A DNA stretch of 64,000 nucleotides from Ammoniphilus resinae (GCF_017873965.1 NZ_JAGGKT010000005.1:175453-239452), one strand, 5' to 3'; counted from the stretch's first letter, positions 32,452 to 43,700 are shown. The notes: generated by a model not told the origin, from the sequence alone. Translations and numbers: made by a program.

Positions 32452-34596
32452 TTAATTTGTAATAAATTCAATTTCATGTTCACCTGAGATGGCTAGGCCA
32501 TTCGGCGGAATGTGAATATCACCGCCTTCTTCCCGATAAACATCCTTTCCGTCGGCCATCAACCATAGATCTTGAATATATTGGACACCTGGTACACGGG
32601 CAATGACTTCATACATATCGCTCTTGTATATTGGACGTCCGAATTCCCAACCCTCAAATGAAGAATCTATTCCATATGGTTGAAGCCATTCGTTCAAGAC
32701 TTGTTTCACATTCATCTCGCGCCCCCCGTAACGGGGGTCAACCCGGATGATAGCTCTTACAGTTACCCTCACATATTCTGGTGGAATGATATGTAACCTT
32801 GTCGTTAGTAGACGATAGGGCTCCAGATGTCTTCGCACCGTTTGCATCATCCCCTCTGTTGGCTGCGGTAAGGGCTGCTGTTTACTATAGGGGACAATGA
32901 CGATAGAGGTATGTCCTAACGCTCGCTCCGTAGGGTAATTATGGATGGTTGTTTTATAACCTGGGATCGCCTTCACTCTAGCAATTCGCAATCCCGGAAT
33001 CTCCATCACCCGTCGTTCAAGGTCTTCCGCCGTAACCCCGCAATTGGGTTCAAGAATCCGCAGCTTCGTTCGCTCCATAGCCTGCTTCATCGATTCAGGC
33101 TCGGAGCCCCCGTATGCAGGAAATAAATTTGTCACTTGAAGCGGTTCGGCTACTTCGATTTTCCGAATCGTGCCTTTATTTACATTTCCAGCTTCCCCAG
33201 TTCCTAGACGAAATCCAATCATTCGTATATTGGCAAAAGGGGTAGAGGGCGGCACTGCCCCATTCACTCCATCTGAGAAACGGATGACTCCTTCCTCTGC
33301 ATCAATCACATAGTGGAAGCTGTCCGGATGCGATTCATCGAAATCTAGCACCCGCTGCCAATCGTACCAAACTGTGGTATTCTCGCCTTCCACTATCCAA
33401 CCAACCTGTAACTGTAATTGGTCGGGCAGCATCGGTTGAAATAGAATGGGGCAAGTTTGACCGGAGATTCCTGTCCCTCTGCCGCAAAATGTCCGACCGG
33501 AAATTTCTTTGGAAACAGCAATGGCACGAATGCATTCCTTTCCGCTTGGGAGTTCCGTGTCCTTCTGAAAGACTAGTTTGGCTTTTCCTTCGAATTGTGT
33601 GACGGTATAAAGCTCTTCATCAATGTCTACCCAGCCTCCGCTAGGATGTTTGAATTGAACAGAGATCTCTCCTTTTTGAAACAGGGAATGCGCAAGTGGA
33701 AATTCTACTTCTTCATGCTCCCCTTCAGGACGATCGAAGCATTCAGAGAGACATAGCGTCTGTCCTTGCTTGGCGAATACCTCATTCCATATTAAACGTC
33801 GAACGCACGGGGCATCGTTATACCCGCCTTCTACCAATTGAGCCTTCAATCGATGGACGCGCCCTGTACTTGACGGGATTTGAAACAAGATCGGCCCGCT
33901 CTGATGGAAACCATACGACTCGTCCCGTTCAAGATCGACAGGCCGCCAGCTTCCTCGTTCCCCCTCTTGTTGCCAATAACTCCAAACCACTTTTCCTGAA
34001 GGAGTGAATTCCTTATAGCGAGCGGGGATCCGGATTGTCGGCTCTTGGGCAGCCAGTTCGATCCACAAGGATAACGGCATCCCCTCAGGCAAAGGCTGTT
34101 CCAAGGTAATTTCCATACTGGAACCGACCTTCCCCTGTTCACCAAAAGGATAGAAAGGGGCACTGCCTGATTCAAAATCATCTGAGATCTCCCGTGAGTT
34201 CTCAGCAGTATGCACAAACACTCGCTTGGTCGTGTCGGGCAAGACCGTCACAGACCGGACTGTTTCAAACGGAAGTTCTTCTACATGCAGAAGTGTCCCA
34301 TAGGGGATAAGAATGGGGCGTTCTGCGTTTGAAAAGCTCACCGAAGTGGCAGCCGGAATTCGGTCTCTCGGCGATTCTCCCAACAACTTTAGGAATTTTC
34401 GCTCATGGTCGCTTGTTAATTGGTCCAGCTGAAATTGCTGCATTTCAATATGCCAGGCAAGCATCTCGAGCAATGTAATCCCCGGGTCGTGCGCATTTTC
34501 ATCGGTCCATTCGGTAAAAATGCCAGGAATGAGATCACGCGCCTCACGAACAAGCTGCTCAAAGGTACGATCATCTAAATTCGGCAAAGGTAACAT
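32452..34596 (-). CDS. eCIS baseplate wedge protein (TIGR02243), second copy
   Basis: About 714 residues of the putative baseplate assembly protein family (gpJ/gp6-like; Afp11/Afp12 in the Serratia antifeeding prophage). The start LPNLDDRTFEQLVREARDLIP, the DPGITLLEMLAWHIEMQ block and the C-terminal VRAIIRVDPRYGGREMNVKQ arm are characteristic. I chose ATG 34596 because it is eight bases from AAGGGGGG; ATG 34602 is only two bases away from it. It follows its 1042-residue paralogue by 14 bases. Together they should form the wedge ring that opens when the sheath fires. Confidence 0.87.
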   Translation of the reverse strand: MLPLPNLDDRTFEQLVREARDLIPGIFTEWTDENAHDPGITLLEMLAWHIEMQQFQLDQLTSDHERKFLKLLGESPRDRIPAATSVSFSNAERPILIPYGTLLHVEELPFETVRSVTVLPDTTKRVFVHTAENSREISDDFESGSAPFYPFGEQGKVGSSMEITLEQPLPEGMPLSLWIELAAQEPTIRIPARYKEFTPSGKVVWSYWQQEGERGSWRPVDLERDESYGFHQSGPILFQIPSSTGRVHRLKAQLVEGGYNDAPCVRRLIWNEVFAKQGQTLCLSECFDRPEGEHEEVEFPLAHSLFQKGEISVQFKHPSGGWVDIDEELYTVTQFEGKAKLVFQKDTELPSGKECIRAIAVSKEISGRTFCGRGTGISGQTCPILFQPMLPDQLQLQVGWIVEGENTTVWYDWQRVLDFDESHPDSFHYVIDAEEGVIRFSDGVNGAVPPSTPFANIRMIGFRLGTGEAGNVNKGTIRKIEVAEPLQVTNLFPAYGGSEPESMKQAMERTKLRILEPNCGVTAEDLERRVMEIPGLRIARVKAIPGYKTTIHNYPTERALGHTSIVIVPYSKQQPLPQPTEGMMQTVRRHLEPYRLLTTRLHIIPPEYVRVTVRAIIRVDPRYGGREMNVKQVLNEWLQPYGIDSSFEGWEFGRPIYKSDMYEVIARVPGVQYIQDLWLMADGKDVYREEGGDIHIPPNGLAISGEHEIEFITN

Positions 34597-34610
34597 AACC
34601 ATATCCCCCC

Positions 34611-37600
34611 TTATTTCTTCATTTCGACCACGATACGATGTTGGCCGGCAACGACAATCCCGTGCGGAACTTCGGGGATTCGGTCGGGATGCCATTCCGT
34701 TCGCACGCCGTCTTCCCTCTTATGAACATCGATTGCCAACTGGGGGATATGCAAAACAGGTCCAATGGATTTGAGCAGCGCATAAAACATCGAATGGTGC
34801 ACAGCTTGTCCAATATTCCATCCGCGGTTATCCGCATTTCCTGTTAAAGGATCCAGAAACCGATTTAACTTTCTAATAATCTCCCTTTCCACTGGAACAA
34901 CGTCGTCCATACTTCTGACCCACACCGTCGCATGGACTCCAATTTCAAGCAGCGCAGGCTCCATCACCTGCAAACTGCCCGGGAAAGCTATATTCCCAGC
35001 AGTCCTTTGCAACAAACTCGACTCTACGATTCGCTTTAGCTCTTGAAAATGCGCACCATCCCCCATTCCCGATTTGGGCAAAACAACGATGGATAGTGAG
35101 CCTGGTTCCTTTTCCAATTTCACATTTAAGTTTGGCAAGCATTTCACTTTCGCCACATTGGGATGCGCTTGACGCGTCAGCCACTCGAAATCCTCTGCTG
35201 TTACGGCACGATTCCGGTGTGTAAACAACTTCGGCCCCTGAATTGCAGCTTCTTCCACTGTTCCCGGGTCACACCCTCCAGCCGCGGGAAATGGATTCGT
35301 CACCCCATCAATAAAAGCAATCGAATCCTGTAAGGAGGTAATGGTATCTGCAGGTACATTCCCCCGTTTGCCTCCGCCTGTCGTATACGTAACCCTTACG
35401 GTGTCTTCCCCCAACAGCATGAACTTTTTGCCCGCCTTCCCATTGCCAAACGAGAGTCGCCCCGCCGCCCGGTCCATGACATAATGGCGATCTGTCGGGG
35501 TTGATTTCAAAAAGTGATCCACCGCTTGGTAGCGCACCCAAATCCGTAGGATTTCTTCCTCAGAATCACGTACAATTTCGATTGGGGTTCCGGCAAATTT
35601 GAGGTCATCCACTTCATCATTGGAAATCAAGCCCGTCTCATCGACCCAAACTTCTTCCGTAAGAACAGGTGTCCGCGACAAAACAAAATACTCGCTCATA
35701 TGCTCTTCTGCTGTGTCGTAAACTTCAAGGCGTTGCGGCAGCTCATTCGTAATCGTTTCCTGTTGAACGGCCAGAATCGTATTCAAGGAAAGGTCCAATA
35801 CTCTAGGCACGTTATCCGCTGCAGACTCATGATCGTAGCGCCCATCGCGATTTTCGGCACGGATCCAATATTTCGTTACACCAAAACGCGTTTCCATTAC
35901 GAAATCCTGTGGTCCTACAAATTGAACAGCACCGCTTCTAGTAAATCCGTTCGTTTCATCGGCAGCCGCCAATGACGACCAGTGAGGGGAGCTGCCTACC
36001 TTCTTCAAATATTCCCATTCAATGAACGGGATGTCTGCTTCTGTCGTACGACGCTGGTTCAAATTGAAATACAGACTGATCGGACCACGTACCGGCGGGG
36101 AATCAAAACCAAACCACACCGCAGGGTTACGCCCTTCCAGAGGAAGAAATGGGCGGAACGTGATCCCACCGGTCTGAACCTCGTTGGTCCGTTCCTTAAG
36201 GTCTAAATTATTCAGAAGGAACAAGCGCTGTGGCGGATAGATTGGCTTTTCATAACCAAAACGAAGACGCAGCCGATGGATAACTGGTGCAAAGTAAATC
36301 GCATTCGGTGAATAGGCATTATGAATCTGCACAATCCGTCCTCGAACCCAATAATTCTCTTCAGCATTGACGAAGATCTCTTGCAAGTCATCCGGACAGA
36401 TAAATGAAATTTCCACCGTCTCCTTCCCTTCTCTAGGAATGCTGAAAAGTTTCTGCGATTCCGCATTCACAGGGAGCCTTACCCAAGAGCTGCCGTTCCA
36501 GTATTCCCATTGGACATTTGCAATCGTCACTGGGTCTGGAATTTCCGTTTTATCCACCTCATGACGTTTCATAATCGGTTTCCAATTAATTTGCGGCGGT
36601 CGATCTGGAAGCAATCGATGTTGGTAAAACTCCATATCAAAACGGAGCGTAATCTGCGCACCGCGTTTCGACAATGCTTCTTTATTTGCTATGTAAAACA
36701 AGCCATACTGCGCAAAGAAATCACCAAAAGGTTGACAGCCTTCTTCCGCATCGATTTGAATATCGTTATAGTAAAGTCGATCAGGGATAATCCCCTCTTC
36801 GTCCGAGGCCGCTGCGAATTCACTTTTCATGGTAAGTCGGTCCAATTGTATCTTCCCAAGTGCGGCGGCCTCGGACGATTCATCAAGTGATTTTACCCGG
36901 CAACGAAGCCAATACCCGCTAATCCCATTGTATTCAAACTTATCGATAGCGAGCTTACGCAGCTTAATTAGACGAATCGTGGATCCTTGGCCATACACGC
37001 GATCGAATGGCTGCCATTCTCCTGCGCTATAATACTCCCACTGAACGGCATTCATATCAGACAAAAGCTTTACACTTTCACCGACAGCGTAATCATTTTG
37101 TGCGTTAAATAAGCTAAATTCTAAAAAAGCGGGGTTTTTTAACAAAAAGAGAAAATCATGCTGAATATACATCACATGTTCCTGCAAATTGTTGCCTTCC
37201 AGTCCGAATAACGCAGTGCCGCGATCATCCCCATAAAACGACAAGGACTCGCCTTCCTTAGCGAGCCTTACAATTCGATCCCGTTTGGGACTGACGGCCA
37301 AGATGTCTGTCAACCGCGCCGTTGTAAGCAGGACAGAACGCGCTGTCTCAAACAAGATGGGTTCAGGTTCGCCTGGAACAGCGGCTGCAAGTCGCGCCCC
37401 CTTCTCTACGAATACCGGTTCAGGTGCCCCCTCTGTGAGTTGAAATGTCAACTGTGCTAAGGCGGGGCGCGCCTGGGCAAGTTCTACGTGAAAACGATTG
37501 AGAAAAGCTAAGAAGCTCTTGTATGGAACTTGATTAAGCCTGCGAATATTCCCCGCCAACAAGTGAGCAAACATGAGGGACAAAGCTGTTCCCGGGTCCG

Positions 37601-37739
37601 GGTCTTCAGGACTGAAGCGCCACTCTGGTGTATAGAAGGGAGCCATTCGTTTCATTTGTTCTGTTAAGTCTGCCAGATTTCTTTCGTCAATCGTTGGGGA
37701 GTGATAGCGGGAACCCCCACCCACACTTTGATTGGCCAT
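34611..37739 (-). CDS. eCIS baseplate wedge protein (TIGR02243), large copy
   Basis: 1042 residues. The N-terminal DPDPGTALSLMFAHLLAGNIRRL block, the central FGNGKAGKKF and TYTTGGGKRGNVPADTI motif and the AVTAEDFEWLTRQAHPNVAKV stretch define the gpJ-like TIGR02243 family. The first 600 residues carry extra beta-rich domains absent from the shorter paralogue. It is the main wedge component. I chose ATG 37739 behind GGAGAGAGATGT; an upstream in-frame start lacks a ribosome site. Confidence 0.88.
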   Translation of the reverse strand: MANQSVGGGSRYHSPTIDERNLADLTEQMKRMAPFYTPEWRFSPEDPDPGTALSLMFAHLLAGNIRRLNQVPYKSFLAFLNRFHVELAQARPALAQLTFQLTEGAPEPVFVEKGARLAAAVPGEPEPILFETARSVLLTTARLTDILAVSPKRDRIVRLAKEGESLSFYGDDRGTALFGLEGNNLQEHVMYIQHDFLFLLKNPAFLEFSLFNAQNDYAVGESVKLLSDMNAVQWEYYSAGEWQPFDRVYGQGSTIRLIKLRKLAIDKFEYNGISGYWLRCRVKSLDESSEAAALGKIQLDRLTMKSEFAAASDEEGIIPDRLYYNDIQIDAEEGCQPFGDFFAQYGLFYIANKEALSKRGAQITLRFDMEFYQHRLLPDRPPQINWKPIMKRHEVDKTEIPDPVTIANVQWEYWNGSSWVRLPVNAESQKLFSIPREGKETVEISFICPDDLQEIFVNAEENYWVRGRIVQIHNAYSPNAIYFAPVIHRLRLRFGYEKPIYPPQRLFLLNNLDLKERTNEVQTGGITFRPFLPLEGRNPAVWFGFDSPPVRGPISLYFNLNQRRTTEADIPFIEWEYLKKVGSSPHWSSLAAADETNGFTRSGAVQFVGPQDFVMETRFGVTKYWIRAENRDGRYDHESAADNVPRVLDLSLNTILAVQQETITNELPQRLEVYDTAEEHMSEYFVLSRTPVLTEEVWVDETGLISNDEVDDLKFAGTPIEIVRDSEEEILRIWVRYQAVDHFLKSTPTDRHYVMDRAAGRLSFGNGKAGKKFMLLGEDTVRVTYTTGGGKRGNVPADTITSLQDSIAFIDGVTNPFPAAGGCDPGTVEEAAIQGPKLFTHRNRAVTAEDFEWLTRQAHPNVAKVKCLPNLNVKLEKEPGSLSIVVLPKSGMGDGAHFQELKRIVESSLLQRTAGNIAFPGSLQVMEPALLEIGVHATVWVRSMDDVVPVEREIIRKLNRFLDPLTGNADNRGWNIGQAVHHSMFYALLKSIGPVLHIPQLAIDVHKREDGVRTEWHPDRIPEVPHGIVVAGQHRIVVEMKK

Positions 37740-37758
37740 ACATCTCTCTCCGAAAAGT

Positions 37759-38160
37759 TTAATTTGATCCCTCATATAAATAAAAAGGATAAACCTGATT
37801 ATATAAATTGTTGGTGTTTCTTACCTCATATTGAACATGGATAAGAAGTTTCTCTTCATGTGTAGCATCCCGTTCCACTTGGACCTGTACTTCATGAACA
37901 CGGGGCTCCCACATCCGAATCGCCTCGTCGATTTCTGCTTCGATAAGACGTAATGTCGTGTCATCATTGGTTTCGAATAGAAATCGATCGATCCCACAAC
38001 CGAAGTCAGGCCGCATTAAACGCTCTCCCTTGGCAGTCCAGATGATAATACGGATAGCTTCGGCAATGTCCTCTTCGTGCTGCACCTGCTTGATGCGGCC
38101 AGTAGAACTATCGACTTCGATTGGAAATTTCCAGCCCTGTCCTAAAAAGTCCTTTGACAT
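37759..38160 (-). CDS. gp25-like baseplate protein (GPW/gp25 family)
   Basis: 133 residues. GWKFPIEVDSSTGRI, then IRIIIWTAKGERLMRPDFGCGIDRFLFE, is the gp25/lysozyme-like baseplate wedge signature (Afp9 in the antifeeding prophage); the ERxMRPxFGCG core and the EIDEAIRMWEPRV helix are intact. The protein links sheath and wedge and nucleates sheath polymerisation. It lies between the gpV and TIGR02243 genes, the order found in most contractile tails. Confidence 0.92.
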   Translation of the reverse strand: MSKDFLGQGWKFPIEVDSSTGRIKQVQHEEDIAEAIRIIIWTAKGERLMRPDFGCGIDRFLFETNDDTTLRLIEAEIDEAIRMWEPRVHEVQVQVERDATHEEKLLIHVQYEVRNTNNLYNQVYPFYLYEGSN

Positions 38161-38181
38161 ATTAACCTCTCATTTCCGGTC

Positions 38182-38910
38182 TCAATTGATTTTGACAATC
38201 GAGCCTTTCACGGTCACGATCCCATCTGATTTCAGATTCAGTGCAGCAGACGCTTTCAAATCAAGGGTAGCATTCGCTTCAATGGCAATTTGGGTTGATT
38301 TTAGCTTGATGCTTTTCGCACTTTCAATAATGGCATCACCTTTGTTATTAATCGTGATTTTTGTCATACCACTTTTTATTTCAATCTCATTGCTCGAACC
38401 GCCCTTGATAATCACGGTATTTTGTCCACTTTTCTCCTGCAGCTTGACTGTATCTGCTTTTTCAGACATCTCCAATTGATGTCCTTCCTTCGACTTTACC
38501 GTAATTTTCCCGTCACCCTGTGTATCATCAAAGATAATTTCATGTCCCATTCGTGATCTGATTTTTCGGACGTTATTTTTATCATCCTTTCCAGATGGAG
38601 GTGGATCCTTCTTATTCCACAGGGCGCCGATGACGATCGGTTCACGAATATCTCCCATTTGGAAAGCAACCAGTACCTCATCGCCTACCTCTGGCACGAA
38701 CAATGTTCCGCGGTCCTTTCCCGCCATTAACGTGGTCATTCGTGCCCAATCCAAAGCGTTTTTATCGTCAATGATGGGTATTTTGACTTTTACTCGCCCA
38801 AGATTTTCTGGATCTTTATTGTCTGTGACAATACCTACATAAACACCATTCACAAGTCCTAGCATTCTATCGTTCATAGCATTTAAGGAATCAAATATTT
38901 CATTCATCAT
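38182..38910 (-). CDS. Baseplate spike protein V (gpV/VgrG-like)
   Basis: 242 residues. The N-terminal OB-fold domain (GVYVGIVTDNKDPENLGRVKV to about residue 95) contains the conserved FVPEVGDEVLVAFQMGD block. Residues about 130-242 are short alternating strands (ITVKSKEG, IEIKSG, KITINN, ASAALNLKSDG) that form the trimeric beta-helix needle. The PAAR-like product of 26591-26977 should cap it. Its ATG overlaps the gpD stop (TAATG), showing translational coupling. Confidence 0.92.
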   Translation of the reverse strand: MMNEIFDSLNAMNDRMLGLVNGVYVGIVTDNKDPENLGRVKVKIPIIDDKNALDWARMTTLMAGKDRGTLFVPEVGDEVLVAFQMGDIREPIVIGALWNKKDPPPSGKDDKNNVRKIRSRMGHEIIFDDTQGDGKITVKSKEGHQLEMSEKADTVKLQEKSGQNTVIIKGGSSNEIEIKSGMTKITINNKGDAIIESAKSIKLKSTQIAIEANATLDLKASAALNLKSDGIVTVKGSIVKIN

Positions 38911-40010
38911 TACACCGCATTTCCTTGCACCTGAAATTGGGTTAGATAACCTGTTTCGTCGATCGTATGTGTAGCACCTTTAATGTAGTAAATCTGATTT
39001 AATTGTTTGCCAAGTCCATCCAATTTAATGTATCGTCCTGCCCTGATTTCAGGTAACCCAATACATTCCACGTCACCGGACACTAATTTCATCGCCCGTT
39101 CATTCATTGCAGCCTCAGCCTTTTCTTTTGCATCCTGGGCATCCTCGGCGTTCAAGTAAAGATATTCTTCAAAGGATCCCAGTGTCTTTAGTAAATCCGC
39201 CCCTGTCTTCGTGTTCGTTCCAATCTTATTGACAGTGCTGGAGGATGATTCAATCACTTTCTGATTCTTGGCGTCCCAGCTTCTTACAATCACTTTTGTT
39301 ACTTGGTCGGCAATATTTTGTTCGACGTTGAAACTTAATAAATGTTTTCCCCAGGAGAGTGTCATGAGAGGGGTCTTATTCTTGTTTTTTTGGCGAAAGT
39401 ATAAGGTTTTCCCCACGATGAAAAATTCATAGTTCAAAGACAGGGCTAAATCCTGCAGAAATTGATAATCACTTTCTGGTTTTTTAGGAAAGCTGGGGAT
39501 CGGTTTGGATGTTTGGTCAATCACAAAGTGATTTGCACCATATCGTTGTCCAATTTCCCTGACAACGTCCGATATTTTGCGATTAGCCCAAGACTTGGCA
39601 TTCCGTCCCCGCATCATCTTAAACGATAGATCCATACCGGAGACCGTAAGTTCAGGCGTGCCCCCTCTCGGAAAATTGACGTTTACCGCCGTTATATATC
39701 CGAAAAATAAGGGCACAAGCCGATCTGTATAACCTATTTGCACCTCTAGCGTTTTACCAAGGACCAATAACTGGTCTAACCACTTAAATTCTCTTGTCAT
39801 CAAATTATAGGCATTGCCAATTGTAAAGGATACTATATCCGATTCCTGTGAAGCCGTGGTTTCTACGGACAGGTTCGTGATCGCCATTCCCTCACGAACA
39901 GCATCTTTATTATCGATGACTACCTTAAACCCTGGTGCGATGAAATTGCGGTACTTTTTCTCTAGTGCATCGAATGTATACTTTTCCGTTCCCAACTTAA
40001 CACTGCTCAT
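38910..40010 (-). CDS. Phage late control gene D-like hub protein
   Basis: 366 residues. ISDVVREIGQRYGANHFVIDQ, then PESDYQFLQDLALSLNYEFFIVGKTLYF, is the classical gpD/gp27-like hub motif. The LQVQIGY-type strand (TLEVQIGYTDRLVPLFFGYI) is also present. The hub forms a trimer that joins tube and spike. In many injection systems hub and spike are fused (VgrG); here they are separate, coupled genes. Start ATG 40010 follows GAGGGATAACAGCC. Confidence 0.92.
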   Translation of the reverse strand: MSSVKLGTEKYTFDALEKKYRNFIAPGFKVVIDNKDAVREGMAITNLSVETTASQESDIVSFTIGNAYNLMTREFKWLDQLLVLGKTLEVQIGYTDRLVPLFFGYITAVNVNFPRGGTPELTVSGMDLSFKMMRGRNAKSWANRKISDVVREIGQRYGANHFVIDQTSKPIPSFPKKPESDYQFLQDLALSLNYEFFIVGKTLYFRQKNKNKTPLMTLSWGKHLLSFNVEQNIADQVTKVIVRSWDAKNQKVIESSSSTVNKIGTNTKTGADLLKTLGSFEEYLYLNAEDAQDAKEKAEAAMNERAMKLVSGDVECIGLPEIRAGRYIKLDGLGKQLNQIYYIKGATHTIDETGYLTQFQVQGNAV

Positions 40011-40027
40011 GGCTGTTATCCCTCACC

Positions 40028-40657
40028 TTATCCATACAATCGCGGAATTTTAATCACTGTACCTGGCTCTAGTTGTTTTGGATTTTTAATGGCATTGGCG
40101 CGGGCAATTTCCCTCCACAGGCCAGGGTCTTCATATTCTTCTGCGGCAATGCGCCACAATTGGTCCCCTTGTTTCACGGTACGTTGCTTCGTACGATCCG
40201 CCGATTGACGGGGAATCCGCTTAAACTGTTCCTTGATACTCTGTACTGCTTTAAATGTCACAGTCAGCGTAGCTCGAACCGGGATCCCAGATTCCAGAAA
40301 CATGGTATATTTTTGGGACACCTTTTCAATAATCCCTTTAAATTGCAGGCTTCCCCAGACAAATTTACAGAGTGGGGGGGCATGCAAATCCTTATCCACA
40401 TCAAGCAAACCTACGATTTTAGAGGTATGTTTCCGAACGTCGGTCCCCTTCTCGTAGGAGTCAAAGAACAATTCCATCGTCAGTGTAGTTGCCTCCCCAC
40501 TGACAAATTGTGCAATCGGTTGCGAGAGGCCGGGGATCGTCTGCCAAGAATATTGATTTGACGAGTCTAGCATGTATTCGTTCGGATTAAACAGCACATC
40601 GATTCGCTCCGTTATAGGCCCACGGTGCACCATGATCATAGCTTTCTTAAGAGCCAA
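40028..40657 (-). CDS. CIS tube-initiation protein with LysM domain (Afp7-like)
   Basis: 209 residues. The N-terminal domain (IDVLFNPNEYMLDSSNQYSW, then LTMELFFDSYEKGTDVR) is the contractile-injection tube/initiator family. Residues about 157-206 form a LysM module (VKQGDQLWRIAAEEYEDPG, ending LEPGTVIKIP). It makes the adaptor between hub and first tube ring; LysM in phage relatives helps baseplate assembly. Translation starts at TTG 40657 behind GAGGTG. It directly follows the giant Gln/Arg-rich gene, matching the tape measure-to-LysM order of Mu- and PBSX-type tails. Confidence 0.9.
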   Translation of the reverse strand: MALKKAMIMVHRGPITERIDVLFNPNEYMLDSSNQYSWQTIPGLSQPIAQFVSGEATTLTMELFFDSYEKGTDVRKHTSKIVGLLDVDKDLHAPPLCKFVWGSLQFKGIIEKVSQKYTMFLESGIPVRATLTVTFKAVQSIKEQFKRIPRQSADRTKQRTVKQGDQLWRIAAEEYEDPGLWREIARANAIKNPKQLEPGTVIKIPRLYG

Positions 40658-40791
40658 TTCCTCTCACCTCGTTTGCTTCTGAATTTTGGGTCGGGATGTC
40701 TTCGAGAGTGTCTTCTTCGGGCTTATGAAGGACATTCTCTATGTTGATTGGGTGGTCTTTGTCCTTCATAGGCTCATGGCCCATGCTTTGC

Positions 40792-43700
40792 TTACATCCC
40801 TCTACGCTGTTGTTCGATGCGCATGCGACGGGAAAATTCCTTATACATTTGATCGACCAAGCGGTTGACGTCTACTGTCGGTTTCGCCCATTGCTCTTTT
40901 GTCTGGTTCAAGTCATTTTCCACCGTCTTGATCGCTTGCTGCAGTGTTTGCAGGGCTGACTCCTGGATAGGTTTATTCGTCGTGTTTTTCCGCAAAACAT
41001 CTAATCGGATCGCTTCCCTTTGTCTTTGCCTTTGTCCACGTGTTTCAACGACAGATTCCCGCTCCAACACCTTTTGTTTATTCTGTCGATTGATCAGAAG
41101 CTGCGCTCTGCCAGGCTCTTTTTCCTCCCGTGTTACGCGCTGCCAACTTCCTTGTTGTAAGAAAATATCAGACCTTTTACGTATTGTACCCATCCGATTT
41201 TCATGGAGAACGAATTGGCGATGATTTAGATCTTTCACAGTGTTCCACCATGGCGGTTGCCTGTTTATTACTTGTTTCTGTTGATGTTGTACTGCTTCCC
41301 TTATGACATGAAGCCTTGTCGTTTTCTGTTCTAACCGGATTTGCTGTGGCAAGTGTTCGCGCAACGCTTCCGGACTTTGGCGGGTCACATGTAACCGGGT
41401 TGTTTCTTGACGCACAACTGGCTGTTGCAAACGCGCTTGTTCTGCACGCTGCCGGGTAGCGGTTACTTGTTGCTGCATGACTTTTTGTTGGAACATCTGT
41501 GTTTGTTGTTGATGCACGATCTGCTGTAAGGTTGTTTGTAACCGTGCGGAAGCTGTACGTTTCACCAGTTGCTGCCCCACCCGATGTTGGGTTATCGAGC
41601 GCAGCGGTGTATCCTGCATATGTCGTGCTTGTGATTGGATTTGCTGTCGGTTCACTGCCGAAATTACTGCCAGACGTAGTTGTCGCGTTTGCAACTGAAC
41701 AACGGGTGGTTGTTTTACTGCGGACTGCTGTTTCTGTTTCTGTTTCGGCAATGTATGCAATTCCTGTTGTTGCATCAAATGCCGTTGTATGGTTCGCAAC
41801 TCGGTTGCACGTTGTTGAATCGAAAACAACAACGGGACTGGTTGCTGTATACTTTGTTGCGGAATAGCATTCTGCTCGGTCAGCTGTTGTTGGATTTCCT
41901 GCCGCAGTGTTGTGTACAGATCCACCCAATTCCTTTTATGTCTTTGCTTCTCAACCCGGATGGTTTCCATTCGCATCATGCGGTGTTGCTTCCGGTTCAC
42001 ACGCTCAAAACGACCTAGTTCGAATCGATGTTGTATGATCTTGTTTCGCAGCAGAGATTGTTGCACAATATGCAACTGAGTCGTACGTTGGTGGGTAATG
42101 CGCCGGATCGTTGAAAGCAACAGAGGCATTCGCTCGAGCGTCACCTCGTGCAAGTTCTGCTTTAACGTTGTTAGTCCCTTCGTCACTCGATTGCTTGCTC
42201 GAGTCTGATCCTGAACCTCCACCAAATGTTGCATTCGGACTAACCGAGTTTTGGCTTGCCACAAACGCTGTTGCACTTCCGGATTATGCGCCAGTTGTTG
42301 CCGTACCACCTGCAAAACAGTGGTGTGTTGCTGATTGATCGAATCTATTGTGGAAAGCAACCACGGGTAGCGTTTCGGCAGTCCCTGCAGCTGGGCAGTA
42401 TTTGCATGATTTGAAGTGAACTGCTCCAACCTTGTTTTCAACCGCGTCACTTGGGTTCGGGCCGCTGCTTCCTGACGATACTCATGAACTCGAATCTGGC
42501 GAAATTTCAAGAAATCCAACCAGCTCGTATGCTGTTGAACCCTAACCAGCTGCTCTAATCGCTTGAGTTCCGACAAGGCCCGATGCCGCAGAAAGTGTTC
42601 CTGCACCATTTGCCATTGCGTGGTACGCCGAAGGATGTGCTGTTGCAAGGTCTTCTGACCTGCTTGTTTTTCCCCTACCCGGTGCTGTGACCACAATTGT
42701 CGTTGTACCAACTGCAAAACAGCGGTGTGATGCTGAACGATTGGCTCTATTATGGAAAGCAACCATGGATTCTGCTTCGGCAGAACACGTGGCTGGGAAA
42801 CATCTGACCCATTTGGAATAGCCTTCCCAAAACTCATTTGCCACTGCATCACCTGGGTACGAATCGCTTCCTGACTATACTCATGAACCCCAATCTGATG
42901 AAATCTCGAGATCTCAAACCGGCTCGTATGCTGTTGCACCCTTACCTGCCGCTCTAGTCGATTGAGTTCCGACAAGGCCCGATATTGCATCAAATGGTCC
43001 TGCACCGTTTGCCATTGCATAGTACGCCGAAGGATGTGCTGCTGCAGGGTCTTCTGACCCGCTTGCTGTCCCCCTATCCAGTGCTGTGACCGCAGTTGTC
43101 GCTGTACCAATTTCAAAATGGTTGTGTGTTGTTGGGTAATCCTCTCCACCGTTGAAGGCAGCCATGGAATCCGTTTAAATATAACCGTTGGCTGATTCGA
43201 AGAAACCTGCTCCAACCCCGCTCTCCTCCGCCTTACTGGGGATCGGTGCACTTGCGGCCTTTCTTGCTGAATTTCACCATGCAGAGTAGTTTCCAACCGT
43301 ATCGTTTGTTGCAACCTAACTACCTCGCCCAAATGCCCTGGTTCAGCCCTTTGCTGTATGGATCGAAACTGCATCAGATCCTGCTGGAACGTATCCTGCC
43401 TTGTTGTAATACGATGGATCCGTTGCTGCAAAATCCGATGAACAGTCGAATAGGCTGGTGTCCACTGTTTTTGCATTAGATACTGCAAAGCGGTTTGCAC
43501 GCGCAGCACTCGTTGTGGGGTTTGATCTTGTTGAACCACATTTTTCACATGGTTCTGATCCCGCAAGGTATTCCCCAACCTCAGACGGCTCCTCGAATCC
43601 CCCCCTGGAAACATCGCATAGACTCTTTGAAAACGGGCTACCTCCCGATGTTGGGTATTCGTTATAAGATGAAGTGGGAAATCTATCAAATCGTTTTTAT

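Noticed and set aside
41201..41929. 242-residue Thr/Ala/Ser-rich frame inside the giant eCIS gene
   Set aside because: It is a shifted reading of the CAA/CAG/CGT-rich giant gene; no start signal and composition explained by the true frame. Several similar shadows at 42005-43165 are rejected for the same reason.
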